64,000 bases of DNA. Source: Pseudoneurospora amorphoporcata. Its lineage: Eukaryota; Ascomycota; Sordariomycetes; Sordariales; Sordariaceae. Shown one piece after another: positions 26,301 to 40,000 of this stretch (position 1 is its first letter; the number at the start of each line of letters is the position of its first letter). The notes beneath the pieces were generated by a model. The model made no database searches, had not been told where the DNA came from, and was given only the letters and a program-made list of their open reading frames with translations. The translations under genes were made by a program, and so were the position numbers. The DNA lies in the NCBI GenBank assembly GCA_033297205.1, contig MU859182.1, positions 1 through 64,000 on the forward strand. Reading direction: 5' to 3'.

Positions 26301-29300
26301 GTTATCCTTGAACAAAAGTCCATCAACAAGCGTTCATCCTTCAATCCCCAAATCAACACCACATCCCGAACAACACAGCTATGCAACATCAACCAATCAC
26401 AACCCTCCAATTCCTTTCCAAATTTCCCAAACGGGAACAACAGTCCCCAATCCACATCCCACCCCCATCCTATCCGTCTCACCACATCAACAAACAACCT
26501 CCGCTATGAAAACTTGGACCACTGAAAATTCGAAACACCACACCATTGCATCTGAAATTCATCGCCACTTGCCCGGCGCAAGCTACACCATCGCTTCCGG
26601 TGTCGAAGTTCACTGCACTGCACCAGCGCACAGGCGACCAGACGATTCACACAAGCTGTACGTAGTAGACTGTGTAGTCACTACTGCAACGCGCTGCACT
26701 GCACTGCACTGCACAATAATGACCTTTGCGTGGAGTAGGTAGTGTACATACGTAAACCGCCCCTTCTTTCTCCTTTGTCTAACACGAGATATGCGCTTTT
26801 TAGATAGAGGGGTAGAAATGGGCTCCTTCCAGTCTCAAGGGCAAATGTCAACTTGAATGCCAGTGGATGATGGGGGCTGGATGCCACGGCTGCGAACGTA
26901 TGGGATGCAAAGGTGGCAATGAGGTGTTCACGGGGGGGCAGTTCTCCAATGTTCATCCGAAGTCTTTAATATGTCGTTCCCTAGTTAGCTCCTTTCTTGG
27001 GCAAAATACTTCTTTCAAACTGCTTCACAAGGGGAAGCTCACAGCGCGCATCCAGGAACGCTCTGCACAACCAGTCCAGCTAGGCACGCGAGCAGTCAGG
27101 TACAGAACAGGGCACCCGAATCGCATCACCCCGCCATTTCATTCCCCTTTCTTTTTTTTCTTTTTCTGCAGCTCTCTTTCGATGTCGTTATTTCCATAAT
27201 TGGCGAAAACTTCTTTTTTCTTGGCATCAAAGGGAAAAGAAATCCGAAGAAATTTGGCTGAAAATAAACCCTTTTCGCAAGTCTAACCTCAGCAGGTCAA
27301 GAACCGTTTCTATGCCTGTTGTGAGGTGCTTTTCTTTTTCTTTTGAAGACGGGAACTATAGGAGATTGTCGATTGTGAGAGCCTGCTACAGTCTTGGAGG
27401 TTTGACTCCTACAGTGACCGATCTGGCTGACACAAATCCGGACTGTGGGTTAAAATCTGTATTATCCGATGTCCGTCCTCCGTCCCCTCCTCCTTCTCAG
27501 AAACATCGGTCGGGTCGAGGTGGAGTCTCCGCAATCCTCCCGAATATTCGTGATATTCCCGTCCCCCGGTTGTACACGCCTGGGGTCTGCTAGGGGCCTG
27601 GGTTCGCCGGGGATATGAGGCCCGCCCCGCCGTTCTGGGCTGTGTCGATTAATAGCTTCCATTTCTGGCGCTGTCATTTCTGTACTCTATTGGTCTGTCA
27701 AAGACCGGGCGAGCCAGGACCGGGATTGATTTGATGGCCGGACAGGGGGGTTTCGAACTTTATCAGTCCTAGCTAAGATGTACAGTGATGTAAGACGGAC
27801 CACAGGACGGGTCAAGTAAATTGCTTTGAGAGTAACAGCCACAGAACTCAGTCATCATCCTCGGTCAGTCAGGCTTATTCATTGATGCCCAGTGTTATAG
27901 AACCGTGGTGACCTTTTTCTTGAACAAGGAGCAAGGTTTCGCGAGCTTCCTTCCACAAACGGCTGGCCGTGTCGCCATGAAGGAAATAAGATTCCTGGCG
28001 TCCGAGGGCTCGGCAATACCACCTACACTTTACTTTCATGGCGAGATGACGGCTACTTTTCGTGCTTTGGTGCTTCATGTCCTGTGACTCGCTCGCCAAT
28101 TTGTGATGCCGCTGCGTAAAGCGTGTACTGTCAGTTGTTAAGTGACCGGAACATGACCCCTGTTATGTATTCCTGCACCTGAGAATTGGTTGATATTGGC
28201 CGTGCTTCGCCCCGTATCGGTAGGGGTACATAGGTATGGTTCATTTTTTGGCCCCCAAATTTCCTTGGGTCATAATGACGAGTAAACTGGGCTTGCAGAG
28301 GAAAGTGGAAAAGGACTTCGCAGGAGGTTGATGTTGAGTTTATCTTGGAAGACTATGTTCTCGTTTTTGGACGGGTTTTGACGTTTTCCCGCCGTTCTTT
28401 TCCAGTGTCTTTGCAATGGAAAACCCAAAGCCACTGCTGCGGGAAGACAAAAATCCCACGGGGTTCTAGCGCCATGGCGGCGGGCCGTAGGAGACAACCT
28501 AACCTGGTCCATGGGGCCGATCGTGACGGTACGGAAGCAAGTGAGATGAAGAAGTTTGTTAGTCCTTTGAGTGCCTGACTGCAAGACAACTGCACCCACA
28601 CTTTCTGGGCTCCAGTCATTGCATCATATCCGCTTTCCAGAATACATAGCCATCCACATCAACCCGCATGGAGGGAACATGGCAGATTAGGTTGACCGCA
28701 GCAGGCTGACGGGTGGGTAGGTATAAGGTTGCCCTCGGCCTCGGCTCGTATATAATAACCTATCCACATGTGTATGTAGCTGTGCAAAAGGGTGCTATTT
28801 GTCTTCCCAAAAGGGGGGAGTCCAAGGACCTTGCAGCTACCCTTGAGCTAGGCATACAACTTTCAGTTCCAAAAAGACTGGTGATGCCTACGTTGCCACA
28901 TGGGTTGGGGATCTGACGTCGGGCATCTCGTTCGTTGAATGATACGAGAGGTCCAAGTCCGTTCCTAAAGGCCATGCGGAAAGCAGAGCTGTCAAATATA
29001 ACGATCGGTTTCCGTGGGCTTGGGCTATTGAGATGAAAGTCCCGCCCTTTAATCTCATCAGGCCACTGAAGCGCCATTGGGGGGCAGTGGCTCAATCTTG
29101 TTCGGTACCAAGCTGGCCTATGGGAATGGCGTCCACAAGCCCATTGGTGGCAGGTACTCCAAGTACATGATGATACCTCGTTTGGATCCCATGAGAAGAA
29201 CACCAGGTTCCCTCAGGTACCTATAATATTGAATTGAGTTTAAGCTGCCCATTGGACAGAAAGTCGTGATTTAGAGCGTGCAGGCCGTTGCAGGTATGTG

Positions 29301-30747
29301 CTACCCATACTCACCTAGTTAGGAAAGACTCGAGAACCTGTGCCGTTATGATGAGCTCTGGCCGCTTCTGTGAAGTGAAGGTTGTGATGGCCAGGAAGCG
29401 GCTCATCGAACTCTAATGGTCCTCTAGCCTTAACCTGGCCACACTCACTGACAGGACCGGAGAGGAGGGAATGTTCGGCTTTCAGACCAAAGCTTGCAAA
29501 TGGGGTCCAGCCACATAAACTCAAAGCCCCAGTTCTCTAAATGAACGGTGTGTGACCCCAGACTTTTAAACGGCCATGCCGGGCCCGAAGGACCTGGTGT
29601 TGACTGCAGTGTATAAAGCTGTATGACGGCGTTTATCGGAATGTTAACCTGTTAACTGGGATTCGCCAGAAGCTGGCATACACCGTACTGAGAGTATCAT
29701 TCGGTGACAGCAACCTAAACAAGACATTATTGAGAGGCGTACGAATCAACACAACAGCAAATATTACCGATAGGCCAGTTCAGTGAAAGGTGACGCTCGC
29801 CGGGTTAGCTGTGCCACACAGCGGCCGGGACAAATCGTAAATCCCGGCCAGCTCATTCATGGGTTTGCGACAAAACCCATGTTCGGGGCACTGGCATTCG
29901 GTGGTTTCAACGGTGCCCCGATCAATATGTAAGGACCGTAGGATGTTTTGACGCGGAAGCAGCGCCACGAACGGGGAGTCCAGACCGAAAATCGGCGACG
30001 TGAACACATCGGGTTACATGGCTGAAGGAAGCCGCAATCGCGGCATCTTGATGTTGGGTTGCATAATGCCACATTATTGAAATTGGAGGAAACGACTGAG
30101 TGGTTTGATGATGTCGGCGATGCAGTACTAGCCACTGAGCCTTCAGAGCGCACCGTCGGTCAGGAAGCGAAGATCAAAAATAGAAAGAGGTGGTGAGATG
30201 TGTTGTCCTTGGTTGACATTCAAGAGTTCGATTGATGAGGTGGAGGAAGTGCGAGTGTAAAACACCACCATTGGTCGGTGAGACGGAGGTGAAGTCGGGT
30301 GGTGGGGTCCGGTTCTGACCTCCAGCGGCCGCGCCGGGCCGGAGATTGTGGAGCAAACAGTGAGTGACCAGGAAGTGGGCCTTGACACCTGCCACGGGCC
30401 GCTCATTGACTGTAATGTAACGTCAATACAGGCAAACGCCCCAGCCACACGTTACACCGTGACACCTTGGTTACACCTTGCAAGCAGCAGTGGTTAAGTG
30501 GCATCATTCACCTACCCGGCACTGCATGCATGCCACACACATTCAACCATTACAAAACCTCCGCGGTCATTCCTCGCTCACCGAGCCCTATCTTCCACAC
30601 GGAGCACCGTATTGGACACCTATGCAGTCTTCAGTCGCGTTCCTCAGCCACCCGCCTAGGTGATCTGCTGGGCCTGGTGGAGGGGTCCAACTCTGGACAA
30701 CTTGTCAAGTTCACAGCCACACTTCCGGACTCCGGCCGCACAGTAAC
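23365..30747. other. Gene-poor interval between Myb-like gene and EDEM gene
   Basis: About 7.4 kb without a supported gene. The first few hundred bases are T-rich and fit a 3' UTR. Short simple repeats occur (tagatagata near 25830; gcact repeats at 26694-26713). Open stretches are under 150 codons, mutually overlapping and without motifs. The end carries the promoter of the EDEM gene; several ATGs (for example near 30527) would form upstream ORFs if the leader is long. Confidence 0.4.
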
Positions 30748-33700
30748 ATGACCCGGGAACCACTCCGGCCCTGTCTCCGGTCACATTTCCGGTCCCGGCC
30801 CCGGTCATCACCATGGCTCCTTCCCCTGACCTTGTTGGCCTTTGTGGCCCTGTTGCCCAGTGCCCGGGCAATGCGCCCCAGTCGCGTGGCTGAGCTCCGC
30901 CGTGAGGTCGTCGACATGTTCTACCATGGCTTCGACAACTACATGCGCATCGCCTTTCCCGAGGACGAGGTATGGCCCACCATCATCCATCACTATCAAG
31001 GTCTCACTATCTCAAGGTCACTTCGTTCCATAACACCAAGCTAACGCAACCTTGTCAGCTCCGGCCTGTCACTTGCGCCCCTCTGACCCGGGATGCTAAG
31101 AATCCAGGGAATGTTGAGGTGAACGATGTCTTGGGCAACTACTCCCTTACTCTGATAGACAGTCTCTCTACGCTGGCAATCTTTGCCTCAGCCCCGCCAG
31201 ATGACCGCGCCACGGGACCGAAAGCCTTGCGTGACTTCCAGGATGGTGTTGCCGCCTTGGTCGAGCAGTATGGCGATGGCCGTCCCGGTCCTTCTGGTCA
31301 TGGCCTGCGCGCTAGAGGCTTTGATGTCGATAGCAAGGTGCAGGTTTTTGAGACGGTCATTCGTGGTGTGGGTGGCCTTCTCAGTGCCCATTTGTTTGCT
31401 GTGGGCGCACTACCGATCAGTGGCTATGAACCTCTGGGTCCTGAACATGATCCTCTGAGCCCTCCGCCCATCCATTGGCCGAATGGGCTGACTTACGACG
31501 GCCAGCTACTTCGGTTGGCGCTTGATCTTGGGACAAGGATTCTTCCGGCCTTCTACACGAAGACGGGAATGCCCTATCCGCGTGTCAATCTGCGCCATGG
31601 TATCCCCTTTTACAAGAATTCGCCATTGCATGAGTCGTCTTCCGGGGACCACATAGTTGATGGGCCTCCTGAGATTACCGAGACATGCAGTGCTGGCGCT
31701 GGGTCGCTTGTTCTCGAATTCACTGTTCTCAGCCGCCTGACAGGCGATCCGCGTTTTGAACAGCTTGCAAAGCGAGCCTTCTGGGCAGTGTGGTATCGAA
31801 AGAGTCACATTGGCCTCCTCGGCGCAGGCGTCGATGCTGAACAAGGCCATTGGGTAGGCCCTTATTCCGTCGTCGGTGCTGGCGCCGACAGCTTTTTTGA
31901 GTATGCACTCAAGTCGCACATCTTGCTTTCTGGCCACGAACTTCCAAATCGGACAGCCGTCGAGCCAAAACCGAAGGATGACTGGCTAGACCCCAATACT
32001 CTCTTTGCTCCGCTTACTGAAGTTGAGAACTCGCCTGATGCGTTCCTCCAGGCATGGCATCATGCCCATGCTGCGATTAAACGCCATCTTTACAGCGACA
32101 GAGATCATCCGCATTATGAGAACGTCAACTTATGGACGGGCTCACTGGCTACTAACTGGGTAGACAGCCTGGGTGCTTTCTATGCTGGTCTACTCGTCCT
32201 CGCTGGTGAGGTTGAGGAAGCCATTGAAACGAGCTTGCTCTACACTGCCATATGGGCGCGATACGCAGCACTGCCTGAACGTTGGTCCATTACCCACAAA
32301 GACATCGAGGGCGGTCTAGGCTGGTGGCCGTTGCGACCCGAGTTCATCGAGTCGACCTACTACATATACCAAGCTACCAAGGACCCCTGGTATCTTTATG
32401 TTGGCGAGATGGTCATGAGAGATATTCAAAGGCGGTGCACTTCGCAATGTGGATGGGCCGGCCTTCAGAATGTTTTGACCGGCGAGAAGAGCGATCGCAT
32501 GGAAAGCTTCTTCCTCGGCGAAACCACGCAGTATCTGTATCTGTTGTTTGACGAGTCGCATCCGTTAAACAAGCTGGATGCCGGCTTTGTGTTCACCACA
32601 GAAGGCCATCCGCTTATCTTGCCCAAGGCAAAGTCATCGGTCCGATCAAGGACGTTTGATCAAAAGGAACTGATAGTGTACCATGACCCTAGCTATACCA
32701 ACACTTGCCCGTCACCGCCGTCTGCCACTCCTCTCACAGGCTCCGTCATTGCTGCCAGAGATGACATCTACCACGCCGCAAAGATGTTGGACCTACACTT
32801 GTTGAAGCCAAAGAACCGTCTAGGACTTCCAGCGGAGGGTACTAAACCCTTCGGCCAACACACCCCTCCCTGGAGGCTCGAGTCCGACCTCCAAAAGCTC
32901 ACTCCTTTCCCCTGGACACTTCCACCAGAAATGGTTCCCCAAAACGGAACATGCCGCAAAATTAATCAGCCTGTCGAGATGCTGCTCGAATTCTCCTCCA
33001 ACGCGCAAGAACTCATCGGCGTCAGTGCCTTCAACTACCTGATGGGCATACAGAACCTCGAGCGCCTCACCATGGATCGGATTCGGGTCCAGACTCTTTC
33101 CGGCCTGAAGTTGACCATGAGACAGGAGGAGGATACCGATGGCGAATGGCGTGTCAGCAAAGTGAACGGCGTCCAACTCGGCCGGGATGAGTTCATAGTT
33201 ATGAGTAGAGCCATCCTAGGCGAGGTGTCGGACCCTCGGTTCAATCTCGTCCGCGACCCTGTTAACGTCAAGCTCGTGCATTTGCACCATGTGGACTTGG
33301 GCCAGAACAAGACCGACAAGGAGATGGAGCAGCCTCGGCCTGAGAGCATTAACACCGACGACGACGTTTCCCAAGAGGAGCAGGAGGACGAAGAGTCCGA
33401 ACAACAACCAGAAACAGCCAACGCCACCTCCGAAGAACCCGCCTCCTCCTCCCTCGGCTCCTACGTCAAATCCCTCCTCGCCAACCTCGCGGCCTCCCTC
33501 GACGACCTTCTCGACGGCATCCCCCTTGAAGCAGCCGTCACCGCTTTACCCTCCATTCTCCCGTCCATTCCCTCCATCTCATCCATCCATGCCGCCACTC
33601 GAGGGATCAAACGCCCACTCAACGTCTTCCTAAACTCCACCGCCGTAACCGCCACCGGCATCGGCGCCGCCCCTTTACCTCCTTCACCGCCTCCCCCTTC

Positions 33701-34259
33701 CTCCCCTTACGGGCCCAACAACCCCACCCACTCTCGACTCTACCCACCCTTCGGCCCCGTCCCCCGCGACATGATTCCCTACACCACCATCTACGCCGCC
33801 GGCCAGCTCTGTTCCGTTGAGCATCCACTAGAAGACTCCATCCCGCGCAACCATCAAATCCTCCTCCTCCGCCGCGGCGGCTGTTCCTTCTCGGAAAAAC
33901 TCTCCAATATCCCCGCCTTCCCTCCCTCCCCTTCGTCCTTACAACTCGTAGTAGTAGTATCAGACGGCGAAGATGAGGACGCCTCGTACACGGCTTACTA
34001 CTCCGGCCAGACCTTCAGCAGCCAAGGAGTTGGAGGGGGATTAGCCAGGCCGTTGCTGGACCAGGTCCAAAAGACGCCCGGTGGATTGGTGAGAAGGAAT
34101 CCGATTCCCATGATCATGGTTGGAGGCGGGGAGATGACGTATGAGACGCTCAAGAGGGCGAAGGGCGTGGCGGTGGGGAGGAGGTGGTTTTTGGAGAGTC
34201 AGGGGAGGAGATTGAGGAATGTGATTGTTGATGAGGGGGATGCTGGGGGGGTTGCTTGA
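30748..34259 (+). CDS. MNL1: GH47 ER degradation-enhancing alpha-mannosidase (EDEM/Mnl1-Htm1 type) with PA domain
   Basis: 1140 aa from exons 30748-30969 and 31059-34259; the intron has GTATGG, a CTAAC branch site and GTCAG. Proteins of this family act in the ER lumen, trimming mannose from misfolded glycoproteins to mark them for ERAD. A hydrophobic signal segment spans residues about 22-40. The GH47 domain spans about 45-600 and shows family motifs: FPEDELRPVTC (made by splicing), NDVLGNYSLTLIDSLSTLA, ETCSAGAGSL, GAGADSFFEYALK, RPEFIESTYY, DRMESFFLGET and FTTEGHP, the last being the calcium-site motif. An acidic linker (EEQEDEESEQQPE, near 845) and a Ser/Pro-rich stretch follow. A protease-associated (PA) domain lies at about 970-1120 (RRGGCSF). 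The fungal Mnl1 branch commonly has such a tail. No HDEL-type retention signal is present at the C-terminus. ATG 30748 is chosen because it supplies the signal segment. Confidence 0.93.
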
Positions 34260-36254
34260 TTTTGGAGAGGGGAGGAGGACGGGAGGAGAGAAAGGGAATG
34301 TCGGGTTGGGCTGTGTTGAGGTTTACGATATAGCGAGTTGAGGGATTGATGATTGAGGAAGCAGATTATTTGCATATAACAGCATTTGAGAGCAGAGCTT
34401 TGTTGAAAAATGGGGTGGATTTGAAAGAGAAGCGAGTATAGACTATTTACAGACATCATGCCGAGTTGTTATGTTACATTTCTCCTTTTTACACCAGAAT
34501 TTGACTCCATGTTCTTGGCGTCTTTTTGTATATATCCCGAGATCAAATCACAGCCATGACCACATAATTTCTTTTTTTTTTTTTTTTTCCTGCAATTTGC
34601 GTTAGATGGGTGAACCTACTTTCCATTCCCGTCAACGATTCCTGCTCTTCTCCGTCTTCTCTCTCTCTTTGTTAACCATCTTGTCATGCCTTGTGCAGTC
34701 ATATCTTATGCGGATGTGAAGATCTCACTTTACAAACATATTCATATGCAGGTACGTCCTCCCGTGCAGACCTCCAGCAGGAAGTTCCCTTTTCATATTT
34801 CATGCCACTGCACTTGCTCTCACGTCCGCCGCGTCCGTGGGCTCCGATACAGACGCAGATGCAAATACAAATGCAGACTGCATTTACAGAGGGACTTCAT
34901 CTGTCATCTGTCTGTGCCTTACGATGTGCGATGATATGGGATGGAACGATGGCGCCCACGTGGCAGCTACATTTCGGCGCTGCGCTTCATTTTCATCCCG
35001 GCTCTTTTCGCTTACTTTTCGCTTACTTTGACCTCTTGCACCGGCCCGAGGACCGACACCGGACGAGTGGGTATACCTAGCATATGCACACGCCCCTTGA
35101 TGCGTAGACACTGCGATGGGGAAGTGATGCAGGTACCGGACCCCTTTGCGCTTGTACATGGTCTGGACCCCCTTTCTTTTGGAAAATATTGCCGTGGGTA
35201 TGGTAGTTAAATGGACACTTCACGCTCCGATTTTGTTACCCCGGCATGGCTGTCTGGTACCAATTGCGAAATTGTCAGATAGATATGAACATCTTGTGTT
35301 GTTTCTTTCGATGACCTGCAGTTGAGGATTCAGAGCCAGTTTGACAATTTTTTGTTGATATCGGAAAATCAACCAATCGGACGCTCCCAAGTGTTGCTGT
35401 GACGACGACCGGTCGGTGTTTCAGTGAGGTTGGGAATATTATTCCTTTTTGTTGAGGGCGATATAAAAGCTGTCATCGCGCGGTTGTCATCGCGCAGGTC
35501 GTTGTTGTCAATTGGAGATCCTGCGGTCATCTCCTCAACGGGAAAAAGCCGCCTTGTTGTACTGTCAAGTTTTTTTGCTGTGGTTTTCCTGCATCTGCAC
35601 CCTGTAGACATGTCCCAGTGAGAACGTTGCGATAAGCTTGGGTGTCTCAAAACATTCCAGTATGATGTGGCTCTTAGCACGGCAACAAGTAGCGAGATGG
35701 CTGGCAATGGTAGGTGGTTCTTGCATCACTGCAATAGTTTCTTCGTTACTTCCTTACTTCCTCGACGTGAAGCCAACGGTCTATGATGCAACCAAGGAAA
35801 ATAAACAAATGGGTTCACTCAATGGTATCCTCCTCTCTCACGGCCGAAGGTTGGTTTTAAACCATTGATACCTTCCATTGAACCCCACTTTTTTGTAACG
35901 CGCCCGAACGCCAGGTAAATGCAGAACCAAAATCCCCAATCCTTCGTGTCCCAACTTTCGTTCGACTGGCAAATAGAGAGCATCACCCACATGTATCTCT
36001 CTGTCGGCTTGCCCTCGCCCCAGTGTCCCTTTATCGTTCAGGTCGCAACCGTCGGGTCCGTATCTTTTATGCTCCTTCCCCGTTAAATTCCAAATCGTGG
36101 TTCGTAGAAGCGCATATTGATAGCGAGAAGTGCGAAAGGAGTCGTAGATAGTCAACGGCCGAATTTCAACTGGTGTTGATGGTCGGCGAAATAAGAAATT
36201 GGTCTAATTAGACATTTATGCAGGTCGTGGTGAATCCGATGGTGGTTTATAAGT
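34260..36254. other. Convergent 3' intergenic region
   Basis: About 2 kb between the convergent ends of the EDEM gene (+) and the APRT gene (-). It holds both 3' UTRs, a T tract at about 34569-34588 and no supported gene. Open stretches on both strands are short and without motifs. Confidence 0.5.
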
Positions 36255-37088
36255 TTACTCATCGGTCTCGAGAAGGGTGGTGACGGGAACACCGCCGAGC
36301 TTCTCACGGCCCTTGAGGAAAGCGATCTCGAGGATGAAGAGGTAACCGATCGTCTCACCACCGAGCTTCTGGACAAGCTCGCCAGCGGCAGCAGCAGAAC
36401 CACCTGTAAAAGTTGTTGTTAGCCGAATTGCACTGCAAGCATGCCAATTGGGCAAGTCCGGCGCATCGCTGAGATGAGATATGGCGTGATGGGACAAAAA
36501 GATTGGCCGTCGCCAAGCGATTGCCAAAAAAGGAAAGGTGGGCGCATAATGCTTACCAGTAGCAATGATATCGTCAACGATAAGAACCTTCTGGCCGGGC
36601 TTGATGGCGCCATCCTGCATCTGGAAGAAATCGGTGCCGTACTCCTTCTCGTAGGCGGCGGTGACGCAGGGACCGGGCATCTTGCCCTGCTTGCGGACGG
36701 GGACGAAGCTGGCGCCCATTCTCAAGGCGAGAGAGGGGCCGAAAAGGAAGCCGCGGGCATCAAGACCGACAATGACATCGGGCTTGACGTGGGAGAGCTC
36801 GATCTGGAGCTGGAGAGCGACGAGGAGAGCCTCGTGGGTCTTGACGTCCTGGAAGAGGGGGAGGATATCGATAAAGTTGATGCCGGGGATGGGGAAGTCG
36901 GGGAACGACCTCAAGGCGGCCATCAACTTTACCTTTGTACTGGCGAGTTCGGCGGCGGCGGCGGCGGGGGAGGAGGACTTGCGTCCCGAGGCATCTTGGT
37001 TGACGGTGGATTGCGTGTTGGCGGTCTTGTCCTGGGTCAGGGTAACAAAGTCTGCCACTTGGGGGGCAGATTCGGCGTTGGCGCTCAT
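36255..37088 (-). CDS. APT1: Adenine phosphoribosyltransferase
   Basis: 226 aa from exons 36557-37088 and 36255-36403 on the minus strand. It catalyses adenine + PRPP to AMP + pyrophosphate, the cytosolic purine-salvage step. The family is clear from FPDFPIPGINFIDILPLF, VGLDARGFLFGPSLALRMG, VPVRKQGKMPG, YEKEYGTDFFQ and the PRPP loop at residues 168-181 (VLIVDDIIATGGSA). The intron (GTAAGC...TACAG) interrupts the first glycine of the loop (phase 1), and joining the exons restores it exactly. Compared with yeast Apt1 there is about 45-50 extra N-terminal residues, Ala/Ser-rich (SSSPAAAAAELA). A later start is not excluded, but no later ATG precedes the conserved domain except one close to it (KLMAAL). 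Confidence 0.96.
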   Translation of the reverse strand: MSANAESAPQVADFVTLTQDKTANTQSTVNQDASGRKSSSPAAAAAELASTKVKLMAALRSFPDFPIPGINFIDILPLFQDVKTHEALLVALQLQIELSHVKPDVIVGLDARGFLFGPSLALRMGASFVPVRKQGKMPGPCVTAAYEKEYGTDFFQMQDGAIKPGQKVLIVDDIIATGKHYAPTFPFLAIAWRRPIFLSHHAISHLSDAPDLPNWHACSAIRLTTTFTGGSAAAAGELVQKLGGETIGYLFILEIAFLKGREKLGGVPVTTLLETDE

Positions 37089-40000
37089 GATGAGAGAGAG
37101 AAGAGAGAAAAAGGAGGGAAAAGGGTTCCGGACGGCTCGAGCCTATCTATGTGGGATATAAAGGAGGGCTGGCTAGAAAGCAACCTAATGGTTCGGCTGG
37201 TGTCAGACAAGAACTTTCTCCTAATGGCAAGCTGCGCGCTGCGGTGACAGGCCACCTTGATTCCGGCCGCGGGAAAAGACCGAGGTGTTGGGGGGGGTGA
37301 AGCTCAAGGGTGTATGTAAGGAGTGATAATGATAGGGCGGACTTGCAGACACGAGCCGGGGACGAGACGGGGGTAGGTTGTGCGTGCTGGGTGCGTTCGG
37401 CTGCCGTGGGTGTGAATAGAATTGGTGGACGGGATTGTCTGGACCTACCTAGGAGACTCGGACCTGCTGTGAGTGGAAAGGAACCTGAAGGTACGTACAA
37501 GATTCACAAGAATGGCGAGCGGTGTAAAAAAGGGAAACGAGAGAGAGAGAGAAAAAAAAACGGAACACGGCGCGGAAGCGAAGACGATCCAATTATCGAC
37601 CAGTAGAACAGGCGGGCGCAAATCGCAAACACGCACGACGGCAACCGCAGTGAAAAAAAAAAAGATGGTAATACGGGCGGGTCCGCAGCCGGAAAGAGTC
37701 AGATGGAGCCGCGGCACCGTCCGGGGGACCCGTCGCAGAGTGGAGTCGGTGAGACCCTCGGTGGTCGTGCCCATATGAGTGATGTTTTATTGCCTAACGG
37801 TCAATGGCAGCAGCCATATCACGGAGCCATATCACCGAGACGTTCCATGTAAAACCGGCAGCGTAATAGCTTGATTATGAACGATAGCGATAGGCAGATA
37901 GCCGAACGTACCTGGTATTGGCTATACTGCGGATTACTGCCCCTTGGATGTGTTTCGCAGAGTCGAGGCTCTGGACACCATCATACTATCAACGCAAGCT
38001 GGTCTTGACCGTGCCGCCCAATCACGTACAGCGGGCCAACGACGAGTCGCTTTTCGACCACAAGTACAGTAGGAATGAAGCCAGAATATAGTGATGGAAG
38101 GCCAGCAAATGATAGACCACGGAAAAGGCAGGTGGGCGTGATGTGGTGTACGGTAGTGTTCTCGTTGTGAGAGAACTTGAACCGAACAGAGGGGCTCACG
38201 TCGTCCCGAGGGGCATTGGCCGATTGGGGGACCTCGCTCGCTGAAAAGGTGGGGTAGAGTTGTGGATAGCTGTGGGGCTCAGAAAACTCAAAAAGTTCAA
38301 CCCCACCTGCCTGTGTATGAGCTTTTTGTTGTTGACAATGGAAATTCCCATCCGCGCTCCTTCCTGAAAATCCATCTACGAAGATGAATACAAGTACGAC
38401 CCGCGAAATGGAAAGCGCAGCAGGCAGCAGGCAGCCATCACCTTGAGCCGGATTGCGGCCATTTCAACAACCACCATCCAAGCATTGGAACCACCTCAGG
38501 CACGCCAGGCTAGTACTGCAAAGGTGTAATCTTGGGCTGGGAACGCGGCATGCACTGCATCATGTACCATCCTTGTAGCACAGCAGCTGCATGGAACGAG
38601 CCCTCTCCGCTCGGTCTGCAACAACCACGACGCCTTCCCTTCTCTGCTCATGAATCGCATCACCTTTTCGATATCGTGCGACATCCACTCGACGACGGGA
38701 TGCCTCAACATCGTCTTCTCACTGGCCTACAATCCTGTCACAGCTGCGGGGTGAGAGCTCCCCAGGTTCCAGGCTCACATTTCTACTTCCTCCTTACGTG
38801 ACCTCCTACCCCCACGGGACGGTGATTTCTTTACTCATCTAGATTGAATAGCACACCACACACAAAGGTTCCCGTAGCCGCGTATGTTAGGTTGTTAGTC
38901 ACACAGTCTCGACTCACCGTGCTATCTCCATTGGGCCAAAATTATCAACAGCTTCTCATGCAGGACGATCCAAAAAGAAGATACGAGGAGAGGAGATGAC
39001 GATGAGCATTTCTTCCAAGACCTGCGACACATGCTCGGCTCTGCCTCAAGCGGGGCCAGTATTTCTAGAAGGCCGGTAGCCCCAGGCCTACTGCCGGCAA
39101 CCCCTGATTACCTAGCCTGCGGGACGAGCGATACCCGACCCAGCAAAAACATCCTGACCGCCACACGTTCACCTCCTCATGGCATCCGACCCACGCCGTC
39201 ACCCCTTGAGATTCCCCGAACTTCTTTGAGATCCCCGCCAAAGGCGTGCACTATTGACTCTACTAACTCCCATCCAAACCAAATGCGCTTCCCCAGAACT
39301 CCCCGAGCGAGCCATATTCTTCAGGGTTAGACATGGTTATCCTTGCGCCGCCATTTCGGAACCGAACATTAAACTCGCTCACTCCGGCGATGCTATAACG
39401 ATGTGCCCGAATTACCGGGTTTTGACGTTGCCGATCAAGGGGGATGGATAGAGAACGTTTGGCCGTAAGGCTGGGCAGGAAATCATAAAGCCGCCAGCAC
39501 ACCCTTATGCCGAAAACATGGCTCTGCTCGTCTACTCTGTCAACGCCTCCCCTAAAGGTAGGTTAGCTATAGGCTATATCCGATGATCATATACACAACG
39601 AAACAGGGCATGTCCTCCTCAGCCGCCAGAAGCCGTCCCGTGTTGACCTTTCTACCTGTGTCTGGCACTTTGCTATCTCTGGCTGACCAGCAGATATCAA
39701 AAACCTGCTCTTTGATCCGTTTCAGTTAACGGTAATTACAGCATTCTCTCCAATCACCCACGGGATAGACATGCAAATCGTCTTGCACTGCCTCCTCTGG
39801 CAATAGCTGGGTATCAACATCAACCTGATCGAGATTGTGAGCTATAGGTAATTCCCGTCTGGCTCCCGGATGACACTCGCTGCCCACCTTCCGTACGCCA
39901 TGCACACCCCCCTCCCCTTAACCCCTTACCCTTCGCAGTCCAGGTCCGGATCAGATACTGCAGCCATCGTCTTGGCATCGACACACGATCCCCACATGCT

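Noticed and set aside
36441..37247. 268-codon open frame on the + strand opposite APRT.
   Set aside because: APRT motifs are unmistakable on the minus strand; the + frame is antisense shadow.
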